Source: Georhizobium profundi (lineage in GTDB: Bacteria; Pseudomonadota; Alphaproteobacteria; Rhizobiales; Rhizobiaceae). Taken from it: a stretch of 64,000 nt of DNA. The position numbers and the translations under genes are program-made. Where the stretch lies: contig NZ_CP032509.1 in assembly GCF_003952725.1 (NCBI RefSeq), positions 1,016,001-1,080,000 of the forward strand. The letters run 5' to 3'. Positions 9,752-17,534 of this stretch are shown in pieces. Numbering within the stretch: position 1 is the first letter of the stretch; the number at the start of each line of letters is the position of its first letter. The notes under the pieces are model-generated. The model did not search any database. It had not been told where the DNA came from and saw only the letters and a list, made by a program, of their open reading frames with translations.

Positions 9752-10780
9752 TCAAACCACGTCGTAGACGACTTCGAGGGACTGCTTTTCGACCACGATG
9801 CCGCCGCGCATGTCGGCCTGTGTCGCAGGGTCGAGCACCACATGCGCACCGACGTCGCTGCCCTTGAAGAGCGCGAGCAGACCGTCATGCTCCAGCGGAT
9901 TGGGGCGCACCGGTTGTGCTTCCGCCACGTTCATGGCGAGCGTTTCGAACAGCGATCCCCAGCGGCCGCCGGGCAGGCCAATGATCTCGTAATTGGCGCT
10001 CTTGCGGCGAATGTCCTCGTCGGCGGGGATGGCGGCGAGGATCGGAATGCCGACCGATTCCGCAAATGCGGCCGCTTCGCCCGTCCCGTCGTCCTTGTTG
10101 ATCACCATGCCCGCGACGCCGACATTGCCGCCGAGCTTGCGGAAGTAATCGACCGCCGAGCAGACATTGTTTGCGACGTAGAGCGATTGCAGGTCGTTGG
10201 AGCCGACGACGATGACCTTCTGGCACATGTCGCGGGCGATCGGCAGGCCGAAGCCGCCGCAGACCACGTCGCCCAGGAAATCGAGCAGCACGTAGTCGAA
10301 GCCCCATTCGTGGAAGCCCAGTTTCTCGAGCAGTTCGAAGCCGTGGATGATGCCGCGTCCGCCGCAGCCGCGACCGACTTCCGGCCCGCCGAGCTCCATG
10401 GCGAATACGCCGCCCTTCTTGAAGCAGACGTCGCCGATCTCGACTTCTTCGCCGGCTGCCTTCTTCTTGGACGATGTCTCGATGATCGTTGGGCAGGCGC
10501 GCCCACCGAACAGAAGCGATGTCGTGTCGCTCTTCGGGTCGCAACCGATCAGCAGCACGCGTTTGCCCTGCTGCGCCATCATGTGGGACAGATTGGCGAG
10601 CGTAAACGACTTGCCGATGCCGCCCTTGCCGTAGATCGCGATGATCTGCGTGGTCTTCTTCGCTTCGCCGGTTTCCGGCGTCGCAGTGGGTTCGGAGGCT
10701 TCCGCGCGCAATGCGGCGTGGAGTTCGTCCATCGCGCCCGATTTCGGTTCGCTCGCGCCGATCTTCACGTGAGAATTCAT
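9752..10780 (-). CDS. bchX: Chlorophyllide a reductase iron protein, subunit X
   Basis: A 342-residue NifH-like ATPase that passes electrons to BchYZ. After a roughly 44-residue polar leader, the P-loop GKGGIGKS lies at residues 51-58. The cysteines that bridge the dimer cluster are seen in VGRGCGGRGI and DVVCGGFGLP. Its ATG overlaps the bchC stop by 4 nt (ATGA). The protein is distinguished from BchL by the longer leader and by the bchC-Y-Z context. Confidence 0.97.
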   Translation of the reverse strand: MNSHVKIGASEPKSGAMDELHAALRAEASEPTATPETGEAKKTTQIIAIYGKGGIGKSFTLANLSHMMAQQGKRVLLIGCDPKSDTTSLLFGGRACPTIIETSSKKKAAGEEVEIGDVCFKKGGVFAMELGGPEVGRGCGGRGIIHGFELLEKLGFHEWGFDYVLLDFLGDVVCGGFGLPIARDMCQKVIVVGSNDLQSLYVANNVCSAVDYFRKLGGNVGVAGMVINKDDGTGEAAAFAESVGIPILAAIPADEDIRRKSANYEIIGLPGGRWGSLFETLAMNVAEAQPVRPNPLEHDGLLALFKGSDVGAHVVLDPATQADMRGGIVVEKQSLEVVYDVV

Positions 10781-11712
10781 TGGATGTCTCTCCAGTCGAG
10801 GATCATTTTGAGGCAGTTGCGATCGAAAAATGCGGTCTGGTAGGCGTTGTCGGCGTGTTCCGGATGGCTGCGATGGGTGATCAGGCCGTCAAGCGGGAGG
10901 CGAGCCTCTTCGACGAGCGTGCTGACGGCTGCTAGATCCTCGGGCCGCCATTCGGCGGCAATGCGGATTGCGCATTCCTTGATGAAGGCAGGGGCAAAGG
11001 CGAAGGCGACCCGCTGATCGTAAAACCCGGCGAGAACGACCGTGCCGCCGCGCGAAAGATGGCGGATCGCCGGATCGAGGATGGCGCTGTCGCCGCTTGC
11101 ATCGCAGATGCAACCGTAGTCGCGCCGCTCGTCTTCGGCCGGATCGACGACCGTGTAGCCTTGCGCACCGGTTCTGCGTTCCGGGTCGGTTTCCCAGACG
11201 GTCGGCGCGGGCGCGCCACAGGCGATGGCAAGACGCGCGATGAGCCTGCCGAGAACGCCGTGACCGATGACGAGATCGGGCATCTGGCTGGGGCAGGTCT
11301 GCAGCGCATGGTAAGCGGTCGCGGCAAGCGCCATGAGCACGGACTGCGCATTGCGCGGCGCGATCGTTGTCCGGTTGCCGGGCGTGACGATGCGCGAGGA
11401 GGCGCCACCGAAGAGACCGCGCAGATCGCGGTAGCAGGACGCGCCCGGAACGAAGACGAAATCTCCCGGCTTTCGGCCGGATGTCGGCCCGGCTTCCACG
11501 ACTTCACCGACCGTTTCGTAACCGGGAACTAACGGATAGCCCATGCCCGGGAAGGGCGGCATCGTACCGCTCCAGAAAAGCTTCTCGGTGCCGGTGGAGA
11601 CGCCGCTGTAGTGCACGGCCACGACCACGTCGTCGTCTTCCCGGCTCTTGAGCGCGAGATCGACCAGCGACAGACGTTTGGGCTCGTGAAGGACTACGGC
11701 ATGCGAATTCAT
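10777..11712 (-). CDS. bchC: Bacteriochlorophyllide a dehydrogenase (3-hydroxyethyl oxidation)
   Basis: A 311-residue zinc-alcohol-dehydrogenase-like protein that oxidises the 3-hydroxyethyl group to acetyl. Conserved stretches include HYSGVSTGTEKLFWSG, GYPLVPGYETVGEVVEAG and LVIGHGVLGRLIARLA (nucleotide fold). ATG at 11712 has AGGAG 6 nt upstream and gives the usual start MNSHAVVL; an upstream in-frame start at 11757 would add 15 residues overlapping the PpsR operator region. First of bchCXYZ-puf, with its own promoter and two PpsR sites upstream. Confidence 0.95.
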   Translation of the reverse strand: MNSHAVVLHEPKRLSLVDLALKSREDDDVVVAVHYSGVSTGTEKLFWSGTMPPFPGMGYPLVPGYETVGEVVEAGPTSGRKPGDFVFVPGASCYRDLRGLFGGASSRIVTPGNRTTIAPRNAQSVLMALAATAYHALQTCPSQMPDLVIGHGVLGRLIARLAIACGAPAPTVWETDPERRTGAQGYTVVDPAEDERRDYGCICDASGDSAILDPAIRHLSRGGTVVLAGFYDQRVAFAFAPAFIKECAIRIAAEWRPEDLAAVSTLVEEARLPLDGLITHRSHPEHADNAYQTAFFDRNCLKMILDWRDIQ

Positions 11713-11758
11713 GACCTGCTCCTGGCGGCCGTGGCAGACAACACTCCCAGCGACCAAG

Positions 11759-11776
11759 TGTCAGCATATATTGACA
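11759..11776 (-). promoter_or_regulatory. PpsR/CrtJ operator 1 of bchC
   Basis: TGTCAGCATATATTGACA fits TGT-N12-ACA exactly. It covers the proposed -10 of the bchC promoter and is separated by 8 bp from the second site at 11785-11802, the spacing known for cooperative CrtJ binding at Rhodobacter bchC. Confidence 0.88.
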
Positions 11777-11790
11777 CATTAATTTGTCAA
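11763..11790 (-). promoter_or_regulatory. Sigma-70-type promoter of bchC
   Basis: On the minus strand TTGACA (11785-11790) and TATGCT (11763-11768) are 16 nt apart, about 50 nt before the bchC start. Both hexamers lie inside the two PpsR palindromes, so repressor binding should block polymerase directly. Confidence 0.65.
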
Positions 11791-11802
11791 ATCTTTTGTA
11801 CA
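11785..11802 (-). promoter_or_regulatory. PpsR/CrtJ operator 2 of bchC
   Basis: TGTCAAATCTTTTGTACA fits TGT-N12-ACA exactly and covers the proposed -35. It starts 19 nt beyond the crtF stop, so the bchC control region is packed into the 109-bp crtF-bchC gap. Confidence 0.88.
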
Positions 11803-11821
11803 TACTGTGGCAACGAGATGT

Positions 11822-12958
11822 CTAGCGGATCGCCAGAATGCTGCGTGAAAGCAGCGGTTGGCGCGCCGGCAGCGCGCGGATCGTTTCGAAGCCGGCTGCC
11901 CGCAGCATCGCCTGGATTTCATCCGCGGAGCGGGGCCGTCCCTGTCCCATCGCGAGCAGATAGAAGCCGAAATAGGCATCGGCCATGGCGCTCGTGCCGT
12001 CCGTTTCCGACATGGGCTCGCTCAACAAAAGCCGGCTGCCCGGGCTCATGGATTGGTGGAGATTGGCGAGCAATCGCTGTGCGTCGCCATCGTCGTGGTC
12101 ATGCAGGACGCGGTTCAACGTCACGAGGTCGGCGTCGACCGGGAGAGCGTCGCAGAAGGCACTGCCGCCGTGCACGTCGATGCGGTGGCCGAGTGGATGT
12201 GCGGCCAGACGCCGACGTGCGACCGTGGCGACGGCGGGCAGGTCGAAAAGTACGAGTGTTGCTTTTGCGGTCCGCCCCGCGACAGCCAGAAGAAAGCTGC
12301 CGTCGCCGCCGCCGACATCCAGCACCACCGAATGGCTTTGGATGGGGTAGGCGGAGAAGATTTCCGCCGAGATGAAGGATTGCGAGGCGGCCATGAGGTC
12401 GCTGTAGCGCGCTGCAGCGTCGTCCTCGCTGCCTGCCGCATCACGGTAGTTCCAGAACCGGCGGAGCTCCGTGTCGGATTTTGGCGTGCGCAGAAGCGCC
12501 AGAGGATCGGCCAGATCGCGGTATAGCAGACCATGATGGCGGATCATGGCGATGACGCCTGGATTGTCGACGAGCGCTGCTCCGAGCGTTCCCAAGGCAT
12601 AGCGCCCGTCGAACTGTTGGTGAGCCAAGTCCAGGGACGCGAGCGCGCGCATCAATGTGTGCGCGGATGCGACCGGCATGCTCCCGATTTCGGCAATGTC
12701 TGCCGTGGATTGGGGACGGCGCGCCATCTGATCGAAGAGATCGAGCTCTACAGCGGCCGACAGGGCCTGGCTGTAGACGAAGCCGGCGGTCAGATCGAAG
12801 AGGCGAGACGCATTGTGGCGCGCGATTGGCCGGGTCAGCGGGAAACGCGCGGCAAAGTCCCGAAACTCCCGGCGCGCGACCTGTCGGCTGCGGAATGCAT
12901 GGAAGGCCGACAGCAAGCGGCGCAGCGGCGAGCCCGCGGAATAGGGTTGGTCCACCAT
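11822..12958 (-). CDS. crtF: Carotenoid 1-hydroxy O-methyltransferase (demethylspheroidene O-methyltransferase)
   Basis: A 378-residue class I SAM methyltransferase with an N-terminal dimerisation/winged-helix part and the SAM motif SVVLDVGGGDGSFLLAV, followed by LNRVLHDHDDGDAQRLL and GSRLLLSEPMSE, as in plant-type O-methyltransferases. CrtF methylates the 1-hydroxyl of spheroidene/spirilloxanthin intermediates. ATG at 12958 lies one base past the crtE stop with no Shine-Dalgarno, so translation is probably coupled. The crtE-crtF order before bchC is the conserved one. Confidence 0.94.
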   Translation of the reverse strand: MVDQPYSAGSPLRRLLSAFHAFRSRQVARREFRDFAARFPLTRPIARHNASRLFDLTAGFVYSQALSAAVELDLFDQMARRPQSTADIAEIGSMPVASAHTLMRALASLDLAHQQFDGRYALGTLGAALVDNPGVIAMIRHHGLLYRDLADPLALLRTPKSDTELRRFWNYRDAAGSEDDAAARYSDLMAASQSFISAEIFSAYPIQSHSVVLDVGGGDGSFLLAVAGRTAKATLVLFDLPAVATVARRRLAAHPLGHRIDVHGGSAFCDALPVDADLVTLNRVLHDHDDGDAQRLLANLHQSMSPGSRLLLSEPMSETDGTSAMADAYFGFYLLAMGQGRPRSADEIQAMLRAAGFETIRALPARQPLLSRSILAIR

Positions 12959-12959
12959 A

Positions 12960-13850
12960 TCATGCGGGGAGGAGCGCGCTGGATGCCGGGAGAAACCGCG
13001 CGGATTCGCGCTGGATCTGACGGCGCAGCGCGTCCCTTCCGGGGCAATCCGGCACGGCTTCGATCGTTTCGTCGATAAGCGAGGTAAGGCGGCGAACCGC
13101 GCCCTTCAGCCCCAGCGCCTTGACCGCATTCGGGCGGCCCAACGCATCGTCCTTGCCGATTGGCTTGCCGATTTCTTCCTGTGTGGCGCAGACGTCGCGG
13201 ATGTCGTCGGCGACTTGAAACGCTTCGCCAAGCCGGTATCCGAGCCCTGCCCATTGTTCGTGCGGCTGCCCTGCGGCCGCGGCACCGGCCATGGCGGCAC
13301 CCGCAAAAAGCGAGCCGGTCTTGGCCTGCTGGTAGAGCACGAGGTCGATTTCAGGCTCGCTTTCCCAAGCTTGGCCCGCGACGATGCCACCCGGCATGCC
13401 TGTCGCGCGGGCGAGGATCATCGTGAGCTGCAAAGCCCGCTCGGCGCTCACGCCACCGGCTATCGCCAGTGTCTGGAAGCCGAGAATGATCAGGCCGTCG
13501 CCCGCGAGAAGTGCTAGCGGCTCGCCGAATGCCAGGTGGACGGAGGCTTTGCCACGCCGGAGGTCGGCGTCGTCGAAGCAGGGCATGTCGTCATGCACGA
13601 GCGATGCGCAATGGAGAAGCTCGATGGCAGCTGCTGCGGCATTGGCGACTGCGGGGCGATCGTCGCCGCAGGCACCAGCCACCGACAAGGTCAGGCGTGG
13701 CCTGATCCGTGCTCCACCGGGGAAAACGGCATGGTGATAGGCCGCTGCCAGCAAGGGTGGCGCTTGGCCTGTGCAGGCGCGCGCCAGCACCTCGGCCAAA
13801 GCCTCTTCGATTCTGATGCCGGGATCCTGTCCGGGGTCGATCGCTCGCAT
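12960..13850 (-). CDS. crtE: Geranylgeranyl diphosphate synthase
   Basis: A 296-residue trans-prenyltransferase that makes C20 diphosphate for carotenoids and for the bacteriochlorophyll tail. The first Asp-rich motif is HDDMPCFDDADLRRG and the second DDIRD, both Mg-diphosphate binding. ATG at 13850 follows GGAGGG closely; a GTG at 13862 within that Shine-Dalgarno is less likely. First gene of the crtEF-bchCXYZ-puf superoperon and divergent from crtD, with a PpsR palindrome in the 71-bp gap. Confidence 0.95.
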   Translation of the reverse strand: MRAIDPGQDPGIRIEEALAEVLARACTGQAPPLLAAAYHHAVFPGGARIRPRLTLSVAGACGDDRPAVANAAAAAIELLHCASLVHDDMPCFDDADLRRGKASVHLAFGEPLALLAGDGLIILGFQTLAIAGGVSAERALQLTMILARATGMPGGIVAGQAWESEPEIDLVLYQQAKTGSLFAGAAMAGAAAAGQPHEQWAGLGYRLGEAFQVADDIRDVCATQEEIGKPIGKDDALGRPNAVKALGLKGAVRRLTSLIDETIEAVPDCPGRDALRRQIQRESARFLPASSALLPA

Positions 13851-13890
13851 GCTTCCCTCCACCGGTGTAAAATGTCATGGTCATCTTGCA

Positions 13891-13908
13891 TGTAAATTCA
13901 AATTTACA
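13891..13908. promoter_or_regulatory. PpsR/CrtJ operator between crtE and crtD
   Basis: TGTAAATTCAAATTTACA is a near-perfect palindrome and an exact TGT-N12-ACA match in the divergent gap, so it can control both directions. A one-mismatch copy, TGTCATGGTCATCTTGCA, abuts it at 13873-13890. Confidence 0.85.
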
Positions 13909-13921
13909 CAAGGAGCCTTGG

Positions 13922-15484
13922 TTGCCATCAGCGTCGGACATTGAAGGAGCCGAAATCGTGGTGGTCGGCGCTGGGGTCGGCGGCTTGAGCGCTGCCTTGT
14001 CCCTGGCAGGAACGGGTGCGCGCGTCACGGTGGTGGAGGCGAGAGAGTACGCCGGTGGAAAGCTGAGAAGCCTGGATGTATCCGGAGCAGCTATCGATTC
14101 CGGGCCTACCGTGCTGACGATGATCGACGTGTTCGAAGGTCTGTTCGAGCAGGTTGGATTGCGCCTCTCCCACTACGTGACCGTGCGGCCGTCACGGTGC
14201 CTTGCCCGGCATTTCTGGACAGACGGAAGCCAACTCGATCTTTTTGCCGACCTGCAGGAGAGTGCAGTTGCTGTCGCTGACTTTGCGAGCGCTCGCGAGG
14301 CGCGCGGCTACATCGATTTCAGCCGCCGGGCCGAAGATGCGTATCTGGCGCTCAAGGACAGCTTCATGGCTGCGCCAGCGCCCAGCGCGGCTTCACTGAC
14401 ACTGAGCGGCGGCATCGGCGCCATGTTCAAGATCGCGCCGTTTCGCTCGTTTGACGCGGTGATCGGCGATCACTTCCAGGACAGGCGGCTGAGGCAGCTT
14501 TTCGGGCGCTACGCCACCTATTGCGGTGGCTCGCCCTATCAGGCGCCAGGGCCGTTGATGACGATCGCCCATGTGGAGCGTGCCGGTGTCTACCTCGTCG
14601 AAGGCGGCATGGTGCGGCTCGCCGAAGGGCTTGCGCAAGCGTGCCGGGATCGCGGTGTCCGATTTCTGATGGGAAGCCGGGTCGAGCAGATCGAGCCCGA
14701 TCCTGCAAGCGGTTATCGGCTCCATCTCGGCGACGGCCGCGCGCTCAACGCTCATGCTGTCATTCACAATGGCGACCCGTCGAAGCTGTCGATCATCGGG
14801 CGTAGCAGAGACACTGCTGCCGCCGCATGTCCGCCAAAGGAACGCTCCCTGTCGGCTGTCACGCTGTCGCTCACGGCTATCGCCGAAGGGGTCGATCTCG
14901 TTCGCCACAACGTCTTCTTTTCGAGTGACGCTTGCCGCGAGTTTTCCACGCTGTTCGACCGGCGCGAGATGCCGGACGAGCCGACGCTCTATGTGTGTGC
15001 GCAGGACCGGGACGACGATGGGCTGCCAACGCCCGGACAACCGGAGCGCCTCTTTGTCCTCGCCAATGCGCCGGCCAATGGCGACGATCATGTCTCAGAC
15101 GATAGGGAGCGCCAGCAATGGCAAGCCACGATCTTGAAGCGCCTGGCGGAGATGGGGCTGACGCTGCGCGAGGTGACGTGCAGGGTGACGATGCCATCGG
15201 ATTTCGAGGCGCTGTTTCCGGGATCGGGCGGAGCGCTTTATGGCGCGGCGCCGAACGGAGCCATGTCGTCTTTTCGACGTCCGAAGGTGCGGACGGCGGT
15301 GCCCTTTCTCTACCAGGCGGGCGGGGCGATCCACCCCGGGCCGGGCCTTCCGATGGTGGCGTTATCGGGAATCAATGCAGCGCGGGCGGCAAGGATGGAC
15401 CTCGGTTCGACGTCCATGTCGGCGCGAACGGTTATTGCTGGTGGTACCTCGACGCCACGAGCGATGACGGGCAGCATGCGCTGA
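13922..15484 (+). CDS. crtD: Hydroxyneurosporene/methoxyneurosporene desaturase
   Basis: A 520-residue FAD-dependent carotenoid 3,4-desaturase. The dinucleotide motif IVVVGAGVGGLSAALSLAG starts about 10 residues in, and the C-terminal FAD motif is GGAIHPGPGLPMVALSGI. TTG at 13922 is preferred: AGGAG lies 6 nt upstream, while an ATG at 13877 would place its N-terminus across the PpsR operator and has no Shine-Dalgarno. Related to CrtI but assigned to CrtD from its place beside crtC and crtE and from the separate crtI at 17.5 kb. Its 3' end overlaps crtC in another frame. Confidence 0.92.
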   Translation: MPSASDIEGAEIVVVGAGVGGLSAALSLAGTGARVTVVEAREYAGGKLRSLDVSGAAIDSGPTVLTMIDVFEGLFEQVGLRLSHYVTVRPSRCLARHFWTDGSQLDLFADLQESAVAVADFASAREARGYIDFSRRAEDAYLALKDSFMAAPAPSAASLTLSGGIGAMFKIAPFRSFDAVIGDHFQDRRLRQLFGRYATYCGGSPYQAPGPLMTIAHVERAGVYLVEGGMVRLAEGLAQACRDRGVRFLMGSRVEQIEPDPASGYRLHLGDGRALNAHAVIHNGDPSKLSIIGRSRDTAAAACPPKERSLSAVTLSLTAIAEGVDLVRHNVFFSSDACREFSTLFDRREMPDEPTLYVCAQDRDDDGLPTPGQPERLFVLANAPANGDDHVSDDRERQQWQATILKRLAEMGLTLREVTCRVTMPSDFEALFPGSGGALYGAAPNGAMSSFRRPKVRTAVPFLYQAGGAIHPGPGLPMVALSGINAARAARMDLGSTSMSARTVIAGGTSTPRAMTGSMR

Positions 15485-16329
15485 CCGTCATCGTCTTCGT
15501 CGGCAGCGTCTTCTCGCCCTATTATCGTTTTGCGCGAAGGAGCAGTGCTGCCAATCCGGAAAACCATGTCGCGTTCAACGTCGCGCTCTATAGCAAAGGC
15601 GCAAACCGATGGGCGATGACGGAGCGGGGCGCCTCTTCCCTCAGGCGCGACGAGACCAGTTTTTCGATCGGCACGAGCAGTGTCGAGCGGACGCCATCGG
15701 GGCTTGAGTTTCGCATCGACGAGCGCTGCATGCCCGTGCCGCGGCCGCTGAAAGGCTCGATCAAGGTCACGTTCGAGGAGGTGATGCCCCATGCATTTGC
15801 GCTCGATCGTCTCGGTAAACACAGCTGGCGGCCGCTTGCGCCACGATTACGGGTCGACCTTGCGTTCGACAATCCGGATCTGCATTGGAGCGGCGACGGC
15901 TATCTCGATATGAACTACGGCTCGGAGCCTCTGGAAACGGCGTTTTCCAAATGGTCATGGTCGCGGATGCACCTCAGCGATCGAACGCGGCTGCTCTACG
16001 ACGTGACGGAGAGCGATGGACGATCCCATTGCGTGGCGATCGATGTCGTCGACGGCGAGATCGTACCTTATGTCCCGCCGGGTCCCGAAGGCATCGTGGG
16101 CCTTCCCAAGGGACTATGGCGTATGGATCGGTGGACGCGCAGCGACCCCGGGGTGAAGCCTGCGCTGGTCAGGGCGCTCGAAGATGCGCCGTTCTATACG
16201 CGCTCGCTGATCGATGGGTCCATCGGCGGACGGCGCGGCTTGATGGTGCATGAAAGCGTGGATCTTCGGCGCTTCGTCTCACCGGTCGTCCAGGCCATGC
16301 TCCCCTTCCGGATGCCGCGACTCCGTTGA
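15364..16329 (+). CDS. crtC: Carotenoid 1,2-hydratase (hydroxyneurosporene synthase); start uncertain
   Basis: The conserved CrtC body is clear from about 15391: GPRFDVHVGANGYCWWYLDA, VIVFVGSVFSPYYRFAR, DLHWSGDGYLDMNYGSEPLE and FSKWSWSRMHL. The enzyme adds water across the terminal double bond of neurosporene or lycopene. The frame overlaps the 3' end of crtD. No ATG, GTG or TTG exists in frame near the conserved start; the nearest canonical codon is GTG at 15178, after GAGG, which would add about 62 residues that look unlike the family. The given start (an ATC) is only a marker. The 3' end overlaps a small convergent gene by 51 bp. Confidence 0.85.
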   Translation: MGNQCSAGGKDGPRFDVHVGANGYCWWYLDATSDDGQHALTVIVFVGSVFSPYYRFARRSSAANPENHVAFNVALYSKGANRWAMTERGASSLRRDETSFSIGTSSVERTPSGLEFRIDERCMPVPRPLKGSIKVTFEEVMPHAFALDRLGKHSWRPLAPRLRVDLAFDNPDLHWSGDGYLDMNYGSEPLETAFSKWSWSRMHLSDRTRLLYDVTESDGRSHCVAIDVVDGEIVPYVPPGPEGIVGLPKGLWRMDRWTRSDPGVKPALVRALEDAPFYTRSLIDGSIGGRRGLMVHESVDLRRFVSPVVQAMLPFRMPRLR

Positions 16330-16458
16330 TTGTTTCTTTGCGGCCTCGGCCCGTTCGCGGTCGTAGCGGCGCAAATTGCGCAATTCCCGAAAACCGAAGA
16401 AGAGTGCAAGGCCGAGAACCAGCGTCAGTTCCGCAAAGATGATCCAGCCCGGCGACAT
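16279..16458 (-). CDS. 59-residue small membrane protein downstream of crtB
   Basis: ATG at 16458 opens 5 bp after the crtB stop and encodes 59 residues ending TGA at 16279. Residues 4-23 (GWIIFAELTLVLGLALFFGF) form one membrane helix, followed by a basic/charged amphipathic stretch (RELRNLRRYDRERAEAAKK). The coupling to crtB and the clean helix-plus-charged-tail design support a real gene; I recall comparable small ORFs in other PGCs but cannot confirm this. It overlaps the 3' end of crtC on the other strand. Function unknown; a role near carotenoid enzymes in the membrane is only inferred. Confidence 0.72.
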   Translation of the reverse strand: MSPGWIIFAELTLVLGLALFFGFRELRNLRRYDRERAEAAKKQSTESRHPEGEHGLDDR

Positions 16459-16463
16459 CCCGG

Positions 16464-17534
16464 CTACCCTTCCAGTTGTGCCGCGCCGTCCGGTTCGCGT
16501 CGCGCCTTGAAGGCGCCCAACAGTTGCAGCATGCGCACGACCCGGGCGTCATACCGCCACCAGGGCGGCAGCGTCTCCAGGCGCGGGGAGCGTGCTTCGG
16601 CTTCGACGGCATCGATGAGGAACCGGGTCGCCGGGAGCGATGGTTGGTTCAGGCCGTCCGGCGATGGTAGTGGCATCGCGGCCGCCTTCAAGGCGAGCGA
16701 AATCTTGCGGCGTTTCGAGATGATGGCGCGCTCATGGATCGAATCGACGCCGGCGCGAATTTCGTCACCGATCGCGTGATAGAGAAGGCGCGAAGCCTGG
16801 ATGCCGCGGCGGCAATCGGCCGGTAGCTCGGCGATGCCCGGCAGCGCGCGATCGTAGAGAAACTCCGCCCGGTCAAGCAGCCGCAACGTCATCCGGCGTA
16901 CCGTTTCCGATCGGGCACCATCGGGCTTTATTGCCGCGATTTTCGACAGGCCCTCACGGCGCAGCCATTCCTCCGGCAGGTAGTTCCGGCCGGCACGTGC
17001 GTCCTCGCCGATGTCGCGGGCGATGTTGGTCAGCTGCATCGCCACGCCGAGATCGGCTGCACGGGCGAGCACGAACGGATCTCGCCTTGCCATGACCAGC
17101 GTCATCATCACGCCAACCGTGCCGGCGACACGGGCAGCGTAGTTCTCGAGGTCGCCAAGCGTGTCGTAGGTGCGGCCGTCGGCATCCCAGGCAAGGCCTT
17201 CGATGAGCGCGGCTGGAATCGCTTGCGGGATGGCGAAACGAGCCACGGTTTCGGCGAAACTGCGATCGACGAAATGGTTTGCGGGTCGCCCGCGATAGAT
17301 GTTGTCGAGCCGCGCGGTGAGCTCAGCGATTGCCTCCGGGCCGCCACCTGCCTGATCGATCATGTCGTCGGCCATGCGGCAGAACGCGTAGATGGCATAG
17401 GCAGGTTCGCGCACGTCGACCGGCAGCAGCAGCGACGCGATGAAGAAGGAGTGCGACCCCTGGCGGATCGACTGCCGGCACTGGGCACAGTCGCGCGGCG
17501 TCAGGGGCGATCTAGCGTTTGAAGGCAACGGCAT
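16464..17534 (-). CDS. crtB: Phytoene synthase
   Basis: A 356-residue squalene/phytoene synthase-family enzyme that condenses two GGPP to phytoene. The substrate-binding aspartates are in YAFCRMADDMIDQ and LTNIARDIGEDARAGRNYLP. The ATG at 17534 lies inside the crtI 3' end (23-nt overlap), which indicates coupled translation; a start at 17609 would lie deeper in crtI and adds a non-conserved leader. It follows crtI in a bchIDO-crtIB operon. Confidence 0.96.
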   Translation of the reverse strand: MPLPSNARSPLTPRDCAQCRQSIRQGSHSFFIASLLLPVDVREPAYAIYAFCRMADDMIDQAGGGPEAIAELTARLDNIYRGRPANHFVDRSFAETVARFAIPQAIPAALIEGLAWDADGRTYDTLGDLENYAARVAGTVGVMMTLVMARRDPFVLARAADLGVAMQLTNIARDIGEDARAGRNYLPEEWLRREGLSKIAAIKPDGARSETVRRMTLRLLDRAEFLYDRALPGIAELPADCRRGIQASRLLYHAIGDEIRAGVDSIHERAIISKRRKISLALKAAAMPLPSPDGLNQPSLPATRFLIDAVEAEARSPRLETLPPWWRYDARVVRMLQLLGAFKARREPDGAAQLEG

